Below, piece by piece: positions 25,275 through 34,457 of a stretch of DNA of 64,000 nucleotides; position 1 is the stretch's first letter, and each line of letters opens with the position of its first letter. Under the pieces are notes generated by a model, which was given only the letters and a program-made list of their open reading frames with translations, searched no databases and was not told the origin of the DNA. This stretch comes from Salipaludibacillus agaradhaerens (GTDB taxonomy: Bacteria > Bacillota > Bacilli > Bacillales > Salisediminibacteriaceae): contig NZ_KV917378.1 in assembly GCF_002019735.1 (NCBI RefSeq), positions 372,001 through 436,000 of the forward strand. Direction: 5' to 3'. A program made the translations under genes and the position numbers.

Positions 25275-26432
25275 ATGGCGTCTATTTGGAAATTGAAAGG
25301 TATGTTGTTTTTTTTTCATGCTGCTATGACGATAATTGTCAGTTACCTACCTGTTTATTTTCAGTCGTTAGGGCTTAATGGGTCTGAGATAGGGATACTT
25401 CTTGCTGTTGGTCCGGCAGCAGCTATTGTGGCTCAGCCATTTTGGGGATTTATGAGTGACCGACGAAAAACAGTAAAACGGATTCTCATATTATGTTTAA
25501 GCAGTGCTTTTTTTGTTGGTTTCGTCTTTTTTCAGCTTGAAGAATTTTTCTTGCTATTTCCAGTTATGTTTGTGTTTTTTTCCTTCATGTCTCCAGCAGG
25601 GGGACTTGGTGACAGTTTATCTCAAAAAGTATCGGTTCAACGTGGTGTTTCTTTTGGTAGTATTCGTATGTGGGGGTCCCTTGGCTTCGGGTCTGCTTCT
25701 TTAGCAGGAGGCTATATATTAAGCTACATTGGGATTGCTAATATTTATTATGTCTTTGCGTCTTTTCTATTACTGGCTATTTTATTAACGTGTTTAGCAC
25801 CAGATAGTGAACCGACGAAAAGGCCTGCTCAGCTTATTGATGCATTTAGGCTGCTCAAAGAAAGGGAGTTACTGATTTTTTTAGCCGTCATATTAACGAT
25901 TAGTTTAACTCATCGTATGAATGATTCATTTTTAAGCTTGTATATCATTGAATTAGGCGGTGACGAATCTGTTATTGGTATAGCATGGTTCATCGGGGTG
26001 GTCACGGAGGCTGCGGTGTTTGCGTTAAGTGTTTATTGGCTTTATAAATGGCATCCGTTGACCCTCATTACAATCGCAGCAGCTATTTATATGATGAGAT
26101 GGCTGTTAATGGCGATGGCTCCTGGGCCTGAATTCGTACTTGTTTTACAAGTCATGCATGGTCTTGCGTTTGGGACTTTTTATTTGACAGCTTTTCAATT
26201 TGTCTCAAAACTTGTGCCTGAGCATTTACAATCTACAGGCCACCTTTTATTTATTGCTGTATTTTTTGGTTTTTCTGGTGTCACAGGGTCACTATTTGGG
26301 GGCGCAATTATAAATGGCTTTGATGTGAGAACTGTTTACTACGTGATGGTCTGGATTGCAAGTATTGGCCTCGTCAGTGCATTAGGTTATCGTTATGTTT
26401 TTTTGAAAAAATCCCGTGAAATGAACGCATAA
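25275..26432 (+). CDS. MFS transporter (LacY/NupG-like, YwbF type)
   Basis: A 385-residue carrier with 12 hydrophobic segments. The loop GFMSDRRKTVKR after helix 2 is the MFS signature and the first half contains RGVSFGSIRMWGSLGFG, typical of the MFS_1_like group that includes YwbF. Substrate unknown; sugars or nucleosides are transported by relatives. The start is only weakly served by GAGAGGG. It lies directly behind repeat copy D and ends at a terminator. Confidence 0.8.
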   Translation: MASIWKLKGMLFFFHAAMTIIVSYLPVYFQSLGLNGSEIGILLAVGPAAAIVAQPFWGFMSDRRKTVKRILILCLSSAFFVGFVFFQLEEFFLLFPVMFVFFSFMSPAGGLGDSLSQKVSVQRGVSFGSIRMWGSLGFGSASLAGGYILSYIGIANIYYVFASFLLLAILLTCLAPDSEPTKRPAQLIDAFRLLKERELLIFLAVILTISLTHRMNDSFLSLYIIELGGDESVIGIAWFIGVVTEAAVFALSVYWLYKWHPLTLITIAAAIYMMRWLLMAMAPGPEFVLVLQVMHGLAFGTFYLTAFQFVSKLVPEHLQSTGHLLFIAVFFGFSGVTGSLFGGAIINGFDVRTVYYVMVWIASIGLVSALGYRYVFLKKSREMNA

Positions 26433-26467
26433 AACCGATGACCCTTTATACTGTCATCGGTTTTATC
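26430..26467 (+). terminator. Rho-independent terminator after the MFS gene
   Basis: AAACCGATGAC pairs perfectly with GTCATCGGTTT across a 10-base loop, followed by TAT. Confidence 0.85.
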
Positions 26468-26484
26468 ACGTTAACGCCTCTTCG

Positions 26485-26513
26485 TTTAAATTCTTAGCTA
26501 TATTCGTTATAAT
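26485..26513 (+). promoter_or_regulatory. Possible sigma-A promoter of the second VTT gene
   Basis: TTTAAA and a consensus TATAAT are spaced by 17 bases, about 45 bp before the start codon. Confidence 0.45.
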
Positions 26514-26557
26514 GAGGGGAACAAATAGCTCAATACTTTAGATAGGGGTCACATACT

Positions 26558-27217
26558 ATGAAGAAATGGGCAATGGCCATATTACTAATCGCTCTTATTA
26601 TATTTATTATGATTAACTGGGAGTGGATCGTTCACCTTCAGCAAGAGGATTTGAGCTATTTTACAGAGGACGTCTTTGAGGAAGTGGGTTATGGGTTATT
26701 GTGGGTCACGATGCCACTTATGATTGTACAAAATGTGATTACACTGTTCCCTGTCCTTATTTTAATTATCATGCACTTTCATTTTTTTGGACTAATTGAA
26801 GGATTTTTATTTAGTTTAATTGGGACGACATTAGGGGCTCTCACCTGTTTTTGGCTTGCTAGATCATTTAGTTCCCGTTGGGTAGATCGCTTTTGGGGAA
26901 GAAATGAAAGGAGGTTAGCCTATGTGTTAAAGTTAATTGCCTCCTACGGTGTCTATATTTTAGTTGTGTTAAGAAGTATCCCTATTATGCCGAGCAATCT
27001 TATCTCAATTGCTGCGGCAGTGAGTCCTCTCGCTTTACGTCCTTATATATGGTCCTCATTTTTGGGGAATATGTCAATGATATGGTTATTAAGTTTATTG
27101 TCGGCTCCCCTTTGGATAGCTGAAAATGTGTTCATGCCTTATCTATTGAGCTATATTATTTTTGCCCTTACTGTGAGTGGCTATTATGCAGGCCGAGGAA
27201 TACTTAAACAAGAATAA
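26558..27217 (+). CDS. TVP38/TMEM64 (VTT domain) membrane protein
   Basis: A 219-residue membrane protein with the VTT core FFGLIEGFLFSLIGTTLGAL and LRSIPIMPSNLISIAAAVS (partly shown). It is a second, distant member of the family of the gene at 15934. A single N-terminal helix precedes the domain. A role in lipid movement is possible by analogy with DedA proteins. GATAGGGG lies before the start. Confidence 0.8.
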   Translation: MKKWAMAILLIALIIFIMINWEWIVHLQQEDLSYFTEDVFEEVGYGLLWVTMPLMIVQNVITLFPVLILIIMHFHFFGLIEGFLFSLIGTTLGALTCFWLARSFSSRWVDRFWGRNERRLAYVLKLIASYGVYILVVLRSIPIMPSNLISIAAAVSPLALRPYIWSSFLGNMSMIWLLSLLSAPLWIAENVFMPYLLSYIIFALTVSGYYAGRGILKQE

Positions 27218-27310
27218 TAAAGGAAAATGTTTATGTTATAGGCAGAGAATATCTATGAAAACGACTTTTAATGGTACGGAGCTCGTGACATTTGACGTGG
27301 AGGTGTAAGA

Positions 27311-28330
27311 ATGGATGTGCAAGAGCTAACGATCACTGAATTCGTTTTTTTAATCATTTTCGTTGTCTTAAGTACAGTTGTGATTATCATCGTGGTTGGT
27401 GATCGATTAAAGCGTTATAAATTACTCAATCACATTTCCGAGCAGACGCTGTCCGAAACAGATTTTGCTAAATTCTCCCCTCAACTCATTTCCCAGCTTA
27501 TTTATGGTAATGGAGTTTATACGAGGCATATCACAGCTGGATTACTAGATCTGGTCAGAAAACGTGTTATTACATTGGCTAAATCTGAAGAAGCTGGAAG
27601 CTATTATTTTTATGAAAAAGAACCTCAAAAACGAGGGAAACTCCCCCAGGAAGAAGACTACTTAATAGACTGGCTCCTTTATGACGTAGGGACGAGAGGC
27701 AGATTTTTTGTGGACGATCTACTCAACTATACGGAAAATAAGAAAAAACGAGAGCAGTTCCTTGAACGGTTGTATGAGTGGGAAGAGTTAATGCGGCATA
27801 AGTTAATAGAGGAAAAATTAATTGATACATTTCCTTTTTTAAAGCGTGTATTAACCGTTATCGCTATCTTCATGCTACTGATCGGAAGTGGACTTATTGT
27901 CTCCTCAGGCTTACTAAGTCTTTTATTTTTCATTAGTGGTGCTGTGACATTAATCATTATGCTGACATATTCCTCAATGACCCATTTAGGGCAGGTGGAA
28001 TACAAAAAATGGGTCCCGTTTATTCAAAACATTAAAAGAAAGCCACCGTCAGAGTATCAAGATAATGAATCACTTACCGTGAGCTATGTCTATGCCATTG
28101 CATTTAACTTAAGTGACACGTATGTGAAGAAATTCCCCGTTAGGGAAGCTTCTCAAGTATCGTTGAAAAATAATCAATTTCCCCTTTATGTTGCCACCAG
28201 TGGTCCTGGTGCTGTGGCAGTGACGACTGAAGGGGTTGAATTGATCAACGACATGGAGATGTCCTTTGAGCAAATCATTTCACCTATGACGTATGACACG
28301 GTAGACGGTTCCGACGGGATTTCAGAGTAA
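27311..28330 (+). CDS. DUF2207-like membrane protein
   Basis: A 339-residue protein with one N-terminal helix (15-30), a soluble region (about 60-175) whose pattern TRHITAGLLDLVRKRVITL and EDYLIDWLLYDVG resembles the C-terminal half of DUF2207 (YciQ) proteins, and two adjacent helices (about 182-225). The N-terminal domain usual for DUF2207 is missing. Function unknown. GGAGGTG lies 7 bases before the ATG. The 3' end overlaps the convergent gene by 9 bp. Confidence 0.6.
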   Translation: MDVQELTITEFVFLIIFVVLSTVVIIIVVGDRLKRYKLLNHISEQTLSETDFAKFSPQLISQLIYGNGVYTRHITAGLLDLVRKRVITLAKSEEAGSYYFYEKEPQKRGKLPQEEDYLIDWLLYDVGTRGRFFVDDLLNYTENKKKREQFLERLYEWEELMRHKLIEEKLIDTFPFLKRVLTVIAIFMLLIGSGLIVSSGLLSLLFFISGAVTLIIMLTYSSMTHLGQVEYKKWVPFIQNIKRKPPSEYQDNESLTVSYVYAIAFNLSDTYVKKFPVREASQVSLKNNQFPLYVATSGPGAVAVTTEGVELINDMEMSFEQIISPMTYDTVDGSDGISE

Positions 28331-29137
28331 TGAGCGGCTAGTTTTTACTGATTTGGCAAAGCGATTCATCACCCAAGGGTGCAATAGCCCTTGGGTATAT
28401 TTATATAAATACCAAGGAAGAGATGGCTGAAAATGTGTTAATGCTGTCCATATAGTTGTTTGCCCTGCATCATAAGCCACCACAAACCATAACCGTCCTG
28501 TGGCGTTAAGCGTATTTTTTTCTTTGTTTAAAAGGCCGCCTGTTAATTTCCATTCACTGATCTTCTGAGTCGTTAAGTCAGGCACTTTTTCTAAGTGTAA
28601 AAGTGGCGTAGATACACCTTTTAGGTGAAAGGTGGCACATTTTTCATCGAATGTAACAGTTAGAAGAGGCTTCACGAATGTGTTTAGCCAACGGAAGTAC
28701 ATATAAGCTATTGTGTGTGCATTTAATTGTTTGGTAGTTTTCCATCTTTGAACTGACGAAACACTGTTTTCTACTGTCTTGTTTCGTAAAGGATCCAATG
28801 TACTGTAGCGACAAAGAAGTGGCCTTTTAGATGTCGTGTTAAAAGGGGGTATTTCAGACTGTTTTTCAATTGAGATGGAGCGATCCCTTTCAATTGCTAT
28901 AATTGTAAATAACTGAATGATTAAGGCGTGCAAATCATGAGATGAACCTTGCATCAAACGATCGGTGGTGGATAGCCGTTCTTGCAAGATAACCTGAGAA
29001 TATGTATCAAAAAGCTGAGTGATATGGAAGGAAGTTAAAGGCAGGTTATGTGTCCCGTTCTTCATGCTTAATTTTATCTCTGTGGCGCAGTTATTTAGAG
29101 TGTTTGACTGTTCAGTGACAATGGCTGTGTGCTGCAT
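28322..29137 (-). CDS. Hypothetical protein with a DUF2867-like C-terminal part
   Basis: A 271-residue soluble protein that I cannot name. The first 190 residues are rich in Thr, Ser, Gln and His. The last 80 residues (TGRLWFVVAYD, THFQPSLPWYLYKYTQGLLHPWVMNRF) resemble the end of DUF2867, which often follows an epimerase domain, although no Rossmann motif is present here. ATG 29137 is chosen because GAGAGGGG lies 9 bases upstream. It overlaps the convergent DUF2207-like gene by 9 bp, so the two transcripts are antisense at their ends. Confidence 0.5.
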   Translation of the reverse strand: MQHTAIVTEQSNTLNNCATEIKLSMKNGTHNLPLTSFHITQLFDTYSQVILQERLSTTDRLMQGSSHDLHALIIQLFTIIAIERDRSISIEKQSEIPPFNTTSKRPLLCRYSTLDPLRNKTVENSVSSVQRWKTTKQLNAHTIAYMYFRWLNTFVKPLLTVTFDEKCATFHLKGVSTPLLHLEKVPDLTTQKISEWKLTGGLLNKEKNTLNATGRLWFVVAYDAGQTTIWTALTHFQPSLPWYLYKYTQGLLHPWVMNRFAKSVKTSRSLL

Positions 29138-29347
29138 ATGCTTCATCCCCTCTCTGCTCACTATACCACGATATTCTTCTAGTGACCTAAAGAAAAAAGA
29201 ATGATAGAAACGGATTTATCTTCTACCAATGTATGTGTGTACTTGCTTAGCTTGTTAAATACTATTTCCCCTAAATATGCTTTTACCGGTTTTCTCTTTC
29301 GCCTAAAAGATAAATGTAATGTTGACGACGACTACTTGAAGGGGTTC
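29138..29347. other. Short gene-free leader before repeat copy E
   Basis: No gene or clear signal is seen. The region between this point and the lipase gene at 29648 contains only repeat copy E and a leader with GGGAGTGGTG as ribosome site. Confidence 0.5.
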
Positions 29348-29510
29348 TTTTATTACAGATAACAGTCCGTAAAACGCCCGCCTCAAAATAGAGAGGAGGG
29401 CGACATCTATTTAGGCGACGGGAGATAACGGACGCTCATGTCTGATTCACGTAACTACTAAGCAATGGAAGAACGAAAACGCCCACTGATTGAGACTTGG
29501 TTTTATAACA
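29348..29510 (+). repeat. Structured intergenic repeat, copy E
   Basis: A full copy from TTTATTACAGATAACAGTCC to TTGGTTTTATAAC. The inner hairpin is the longest of the family: CGCCCGCCTC pairs with GAGGAGGGCG. The long-range stem GTCCGT/ACGGAC is intact. It lies about 140 bp before the secreted esterase gene. Confidence 0.85.
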
Positions 29511-29647
29511 TTTTATTTACATATTTTTAACAACTTTTTGATAGTGGTTATAGGATATTGAGGAGCGTCTATCGAATTAAATAGGTAATCTTTGACCGAG
29601 AAAGGAGGTTTTGGTATTCGGTTATATTATTAGGGGAGTGGTGACGA

Positions 29648-31141
29648 ATGAAAAAAGTAGTGGCTTTCTTTATGTTGATGTTGTTGTTATTTCCGACGGA
29701 AGCATTAGGAGGTAAATCTGGTACCCCTGGTAACCCTGGCGATTGGTATGTGAAAGATAATCCTGCAAATAGTGATCCAAGCAAGGCCCCACTTGTATTT
29801 GTGCATGGACTTAACAGTTCATCTTATGTTTGGTGGGAAGAAAACGATATGTATGATCTAGCATTAGAAAGAGGCTATGAAACCGCCTTTGTGGATTTAT
29901 ATCCAGTGAATAATATGTGGGATAACGGTTCGATGCTTGCTAGTATGCTAGGTGAAATTTATGAGTATTTTGGAGAGAAACCCCTCGTGTTAGTGACTCA
30001 TAGTAAAGGTGGGGTTGATGCCCAATCAGCTCTGGTACATTACGGGGCTAATGAATATGTATCAAATGTTTTTACATTATCTTCACCGCATCATGGCTCT
30101 CAGTTAGCTGATTTAGCCTACAGCAATTGGGCAGGCTGGTTGGCTGAAATTATTGGCGGTAGAAATGACGGCACATATTCATTACAAACAGGTCAAATGG
30201 CTTATTATCGTAGTTTAACAGATTCCCACACTGACCACAGAAGGAATCCTATTTACACGCTAGCTGGGACGAGTTGGGGTGGTTTTGGCGGTGCACTTTA
30301 TTGGGGAGGACTTTATTTAAGGCAATTCGGTCAAAATGATGGGGCTGTGACAGTGTCATCTTCTCGTTTAAATTATGCAACTGAAATTGCAGTAGGGGAT
30401 TGGGATCACTTTCTTATAGCCAATGGCCGTGCTACATTTGATTTCTTTAAGCCATTTCTTTCGACAGATCATCAGGAGAATGAAGGGGCAACACCGAACA
30501 TGGAGCTTGAGAAAGGAAGCGGAACGATTCTTCGGGGAGGCCCAGGAAAAGGGAATGTAAAAGAAGTGATTCCTGTAGAAGATGATGTTGAAGCAGTGAC
30601 GTTCAGTTATTTATCAGATATGCCTTTAGATGACCTATTATTAATGAGCCCTAGTGGAAAGAGTTACTCATTTAATGACGTGACTGAAATGCATGGGGAG
30701 TTCTTTGGTGCTTGGCAGCATATAGCAAGTGTTGCAAATCCTGAAGCAGGAGAGTGGGTCTTGACGAATCGTCAGACAGGTACCAACCCTTATTTCTTAG
30801 CTGTACAAGTTGAAGGCGGTGTAGCTGACAAGCTACAAATGGAACTGCCTAAAAGGATAAAGGATCCATTAAAACCATCCATTCAAAGTACGGCTATTAA
30901 TAAACAAACATTATCTTATGATATTCAAGTTTCGTATACGACTGCTGATAACCCTTCTGTATCATCTCGATTACAAACAGTTTCTTCAAAGAACGGTGAA
31001 ATGAATCTGCCATTCAATCAGGAAGGGGCCTATACGTTGACGATCACTATTTCAGGAAAGACAACTAACCAAGCACCATTTGAACGAACGATTGTTAAAA
31101 ATATATACATGGATAAAAAAGGTGACTTGTATTATAACTAA
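29648..31141 (+). CDS. Secreted alpha/beta hydrolase (lipase/esterase)
   Basis: A 497-residue exported enzyme with a signal peptide (cleavage near residue 21, TEALG). The oxyanion segment VFVHGLNSSSYVWW is near 50 and the nucleophile elbow reads THSKGG (Ser near 119), a variant of GHSKGG. Candidate acid and base are Asp in GQNDGAV and His in DWDHFLI. Residues about 290-497 form beta-rich extensions of unknown role, perhaps for binding substrate or cell wall. It would hydrolyse lipid or ester substrates outside the cell. GGGAGTGGTG is the ribosome site; terminator at 31155. Confidence 0.85.
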   Translation: MKKVVAFFMLMLLLFPTEALGGKSGTPGNPGDWYVKDNPANSDPSKAPLVFVHGLNSSSYVWWEENDMYDLALERGYETAFVDLYPVNNMWDNGSMLASMLGEIYEYFGEKPLVLVTHSKGGVDAQSALVHYGANEYVSNVFTLSSPHHGSQLADLAYSNWAGWLAEIIGGRNDGTYSLQTGQMAYYRSLTDSHTDHRRNPIYTLAGTSWGGFGGALYWGGLYLRQFGQNDGAVTVSSSRLNYATEIAVGDWDHFLIANGRATFDFFKPFLSTDHQENEGATPNMELEKGSGTILRGGPGKGNVKEVIPVEDDVEAVTFSYLSDMPLDDLLLMSPSGKSYSFNDVTEMHGEFFGAWQHIASVANPEAGEWVLTNRQTGTNPYFLAVQVEGGVADKLQMELPKRIKDPLKPSIQSTAINKQTLSYDIQVSYTTADNPSVSSRLQTVSSKNGEMNLPFNQEGAYTLTITISGKTTNQAPFERTIVKNIYMDKKGDLYYN

Positions 31142-31154
31142 AGGTATTGGAAGG

Positions 31155-31186
31155 AAGCTGTCCTAGAAAGCTTGGGACAGCTTTAC
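31155..31186 (+). terminator. Rho-independent terminator after the esterase gene
   Basis: AAGCTGTCC pairs with GGGACAGCTT across a 10-base loop; the T tract is short. Confidence 0.65.
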
Positions 31187-31191
31187 ATATT

Positions 31192-31309
31192 GTTTAAAAG
31201 GGAAAGACATAAGTGCAAAAGAAAAGCTTCCTTTATCTGTGCGAGGAAAAAGTGATATCTTTGTTAAAGTGAATAAACTTGACGGTTCGATCAGTTTTCC
31301 TAATAATTA
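31192..31309 (+). pseudogene. Possible C-terminal remnant of an unknown gene
   Basis: An open frame without start codon or ribosome site reads LKGKDISAKEKLPLSVRG and continues to LDGSISFPNN before a stop. It looks like the end of a former protein, perhaps a secreted one, but no family is recognised. Confidence 0.25.
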
Positions 31310-31377
31310 AAGAGGAATTAGCTGTTTTTATGTAGAAGAGGACAGTGGGGAAGTTAGATAAGGAGGTGATAGTGCCT

Positions 31378-31902
31378 ATGAAAACATTTCAGCTTTGTTC
31401 GTTAACGATTTTGTTTGATGATGTTCCTGAATCTGGAGATGATATAAAAGGGCAAGAGATCCCGCTAGTAGAAGGGTTAATTATTAATAAAGAGGAAGCG
31501 GAAAAAAATTGGTTGTTAGAAGCTGTCCTGACGCCTGATTGGAAGGATTTTTTTACAGAATACTTAGTCAATGGGCAGTCTTTCATGACGGAAGTAACTA
31601 TTACAAAGCGAACGAATGATCCAGCAACGCTCGTTTGTCATGTGCGTTCCGTCAATGAACTTGAGAAACATCTTAGTGTCCATTTAGAAGGCGTTCTTGT
31701 CGTTAAAAAAGAAGATTTATCAGATATTCTCATTAAAAACTTAATTGAAGAAGGGTACGAAGGAGAAGCACTTTATAAAGAATACCGGCAACGAAAAAAA
31801 GAGCGAGGTCGGGCGATTCAAGGTATTTTAAGTAGTGCTTATGAAGAGGTGAAGGAAAAAGGATATTACCGAATGGGGGCAGATAATGACACGCAAGATT
31901 AG
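31378..31902 (+). CDS. ywpF: YwpF-like family protein
   Basis: A 174-residue soluble protein beginning MKTFQLCSLTILFDD, with EIPLVEGLIINKE following as in YwpF of B. subtilis. Function unknown. ATG 31378 is chosen because AAGGAGGTGAT lies 8 bases upstream, which the longer frame from 31345 would bury. The tail is longer and more charged than I recall for YwpF (136 residues). It is followed by the amidohydrolase gene about 40 bp later, so the two are likely one transcript. Confidence 0.7.
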   Translation: MKTFQLCSLTILFDDVPESGDDIKGQEIPLVEGLIINKEEAEKNWLLEAVLTPDWKDFFTEYLVNGQSFMTEVTITKRTNDPATLVCHVRSVNELEKHLSVHLEGVLVVKKEDLSDILIKNLIEEGYEGEALYKEYRQRKKERGRAIQGILSSAYEEVKEKGYYRMGADNDTQD

Positions 31903-31941
31903 GTGTAAGACCTGAAGAAGTAAAGGAGGAGCGATGACGTA

Positions 31942-32805
31942 TTGAAAATAATAGATGCTCACATCCATTTATCGCATATCCATTCCTTTCACCAAACGGC
32001 TAAACCGTTTTCTCACCTGACCTATTCTTTCGAAGGATTAAAAAAAGACATGAAGGACAACCATGTGGTGGCAGCGGTAGGGATGGGGCTGCGAGAATTA
32101 GAAGGGGGCGAAGGGTTTCCCGATAAAGACGTGCCCACGCCGATGGGACTTGATATGCTTCAAGGTAAGGGAAAGGTTGTTTACTGTGCGGGCATAAATC
32201 CTTACCGTCTCGGTTATAGAGAATTAGATGCATTGGAAAAAGAACTGTTAAAACCAGAAGTGACTGGTATTAAAATTTATTTAGGTTATTACCCATTTTT
32301 TGCGTACGACCGTGTTTATGAGCCTGTGTATGATTTAGCAGCTAAATATCGGTTACCTATTGTTTTTCATACAGGCGATACATATTCAGAACGGGGCATT
32401 TTAAAATACGCGCACCCGTTGACAATTGATGAAGTGGCCGTTACTCACCGGCAAGTTACATTCGTTATGGCTCACTTTGGGGACCCTTGGATGCTCGATG
32501 CGGCGGAAGTCGTCTATAAGAATACCAATGTGTTTGCTGATTTATCGGGTCTTATTGTGGGAGATAGCCGTGAAGTATCGAGAGTTGCAGGGACCCCACA
32601 TTTTTTTGATCATCTAAAACACGGTTTGGCTTTTTGTGATAATTATGAAAAGCTGATGTTTGGAACAGATTGGCCTCTTGTAGAGATGGCGCCTTATATC
32701 CGTTTTATTGAATCATACATCCCTTTTTCGAAACGTGAGCATGTTTTTTATAAAACGGCTTTGCAAGTATTTCCAAAAATCAGGACCGCTCTTCTTCTGC
32801 GCTGA
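31942..32805 (+). CDS. Amidohydrolase family protein (amidohydrolase-2 type)
   Basis: A 287-residue TIM-barrel metal hydrolase. DAHIHLS at the N-terminus gives the first HxH pair, KIYLGYYPF is near residue 111, VFHTGD near 134, FVMAHFGDPW near 175 and FGTDWPL near 240 supplies the final Asp. Members hydrolyse or decarboxylate cyclic and aromatic acids; the substrate is unknown. The TTG start has AAGGAGGAG about 12 bases upstream, a little far. Confidence 0.8.
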   Translation: MKIIDAHIHLSHIHSFHQTAKPFSHLTYSFEGLKKDMKDNHVVAAVGMGLRELEGGEGFPDKDVPTPMGLDMLQGKGKVVYCAGINPYRLGYRELDALEKELLKPEVTGIKIYLGYYPFFAYDRVYEPVYDLAAKYRLPIVFHTGDTYSERGILKYAHPLTIDEVAVTHRQVTFVMAHFGDPWMLDAAEVVYKNTNVFADLSGLIVGDSREVSRVAGTPHFFDHLKHGLAFCDNYEKLMFGTDWPLVEMAPYIRFIESYIPFSKREHVFYKTALQVFPKIRTALLLR

Positions 32806-32840
32806 GATCAGTTTCGGCTGACAAGCCGGTTGGCGTCCGG

Positions 32841-33224
32841 TCAATGTGGCAGGCTTGTAGCGCGATCTTCGGAACCGACGGTAAATAAGCTTTCAATTTG
32901 ACGACTAACTTGATTTTTTAAATGAGCGTTCAAGTATTTAGCATTTAACACGTAGCCACGGGAGTAAATTTTGTATTCTGAAAATGTCCGATCGACGTTT
33001 GTTAGATGCACTTTAAGGCCGATTTTCTTCATATCTTTTTTCGTTTTATAAAATTGTAAGCTGAGCTTATGCAGAGATAGTTCTAATAGACGAATATACG
33101 GTTCCTTTAATTTTAAAGGGGCTTGGTCGAGACGTTCTAAGTCTTTCTCTAACACTTTACGAGCCATTTCAAACAAGATGTAAGATTCTGTAAGCTGTTC
33201 TTCTGTTTCAGTAAGTTTGGACAT
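32841..33224 (-). CDS. Conserved hypothetical protein (YhjD-like) with LexA box
   Basis: A 127-residue helical protein: ESYILFEMARKVLEKDLERL near the start, then FSEYKIYSRGY and KYLNAHLKNQVSRQIESLF (partly shown). It resembles YhjD of B. subtilis, of unknown function. ATG 33224 is preceded by AAAGGAGG with 9 bases spacing; the frame from 33254 is too long. About 37 bp upstream lies a near-perfect LexA box, so it is probably part of the SOS response. Confidence 0.65.
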   Translation of the reverse strand: MSKLTETEEQLTESYILFEMARKVLEKDLERLDQAPLKLKEPYIRLLELSLHKLSLQFYKTKKDMKKIGLKVHLTNVDRTFSEYKIYSRGYVLNAKYLNAHLKNQVSRQIESLFTVGSEDRATSLPH

Positions 33225-33260
33225 AAAGGGCGCCTCCTTTTCAATATAAAACAAGATTAA

Positions 33261-33274
33261 CGAACGTACGTTCT
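33261..33274 (-). promoter_or_regulatory. LexA (DinR) SOS box
   Basis: CGAACGTACGTTCT matches the Bacillus LexA consensus CGAACN4GTTCG at all but the last base, and the inner 12 bases GAACGTACGTTC are a perfect palindrome. It lies where a promoter of the minus-strand gene at 33224 is expected. Confidence 0.75.
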
Positions 33275-33421
33275 GTTTTATTTTACCCTTTTTTAAAGAA
33301 TAGTCAACTGGGATAATGTGTTAAAGCGAGGGGGTTACTTAACGACATTAAGGCATGATACTTGGGGAGAATGTTATGGGAAAGGCAACAAGTTAAAATT
33401 AACGGATAGGAGTGAATGTGA

Positions 33422-34120
33422 ATGAAACGATTAAAGAGTACAATGATAAGTTTATCAGCGAGTATTGTCATATTACTAACAGGGTGTGGCGGAAATAATG
33501 AGGAAAATACAGCTAACAATGAAACAGCTGGAGGGGATTATCCTCAGCTGAGTGAGACGGTTGCGGATAATGAGCAAGAAGCAGTTATTCACACAAATAA
33601 AGGAGAGATTTATGTAAAGCTTTTCCCTGATGCTGCCCCCCTTGCAGTAGAGAACTTCATCACGTTGAGCGAAGAAGGCTATTATGATGGTGTTATCTTT
33701 CACCGAGTTATTGAAAATTTCATGATTCAAGGTGGTGATCCAGACGGCACTGGGATGGGAGGAGAAAGTGCGTTTGGTGAAGCGTTTGAAGATGAATTTG
33801 ATGAATCATTAGCTCATTTTAGAGGCGCATTATCCATGGCGAATAGTGGGCCTGATACGAATGCCAGTCAGTTTTTTATCGTACAAGCAGGACCTGATTT
33901 GTTAAGTGAAGATGATTTACAAGCAGCAGGTTTATCTGAAGAGCTAGTAGAGATCTATATGGAAAGAGGAGGCACACCTCATTTAGATAATGCTCATACT
34001 GTTTTTGGACAGGTCATTGATGGGCTAGATGTGGTGGATGACATTGCCACAGTTGAGACTGAGGCAGGAGATCGTCCTACGGAGGACGTCGTTATTGAGA
34101 CAATTGAGATCATAGAATAA
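33422..34120 (+). CDS. Lipoprotein peptidyl-prolyl cis-trans isomerase (cyclophilin type)
   Basis: A 232-residue lipoprotein with signal peptide and lipobox LLTGC (Cys near 22), an Asn/Glu-rich linker and a cyclophilin domain from about residue 55. The domain has FHRVIENFMIQGGDP (catalytic Arg in FHRV) and ASQFFIV. It would act outside the membrane on folding of exported proteins, alongside PrsA. AGGAGTG is the ribosome site; a strong terminator follows. Confidence 0.9.
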   Translation: MKRLKSTMISLSASIVILLTGCGGNNEENTANNETAGGDYPQLSETVADNEQEAVIHTNKGEIYVKLFPDAAPLAVENFITLSEEGYYDGVIFHRVIENFMIQGGDPDGTGMGGESAFGEAFEDEFDESLAHFRGALSMANSGPDTNASQFFIVQAGPDLLSEDDLQAAGLSEELVEIYMERGGTPHLDNAHTVFGQVIDGLDVVDDIATVETEAGDRPTEDVVIETIEIIE

Positions 34121-34130
34121 TATAATAATC

Positions 34131-34172
34131 AAAAGCTGTACGGCATATGAAGCACGCCGTACAGCTTTTTTA
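34131..34172 (+). terminator. Rho-independent terminator after the cyclophilin gene
   Basis: AAAAGCTGTACGGC pairs perfectly with GCCGTACAGCTTTT across an 11-base loop, followed by more T. Confidence 0.9.
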
Positions 34173-34203
34173 ATCATGTCTAGAAGAAAACTATATGTAA
34201 CTG

Positions 34204-34383
34204 TTAGTCCCTAATTGTATAGTAAATCATGACAATAAGTGTCGCAAAAGCGATGATAACGAAAGGACCATCCATAAGTGAAGCGCCATCGCCACCCTCA
34301 TTTCCATCAGCAAATACATACGTAGCCGATGTCAATAAAAATAATAATGTCAATACACTCATTGAGAAAAATTGCTTTATCAT
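34204..34383 (-). CDS. Small exported membrane protein
   Basis: A 59-residue protein with an N-terminal hydrophobic segment that may be a signal peptide (cleavage after YVFA), a short Gly/Asp-rich loop (DGNEGGDGAS) and a C-terminal membrane helix ending YYTIRD. ATG 34383 is preceded by GGGGG at a usual distance. No family is recognised. Confidence 0.55.
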   Translation of the reverse strand: MIKQFFSMSVLTLLFLLTSATYVFADGNEGGDGASLMDGPFVIIAFATLIVMIYYTIRD

Positions 34384-34457
34384 GTGCCAAACCCCCAATC
34401 TGACAAACGAAGTCTTACTATTATTATAGAATGATTATGAAAGGGAAGCAATTGAAA

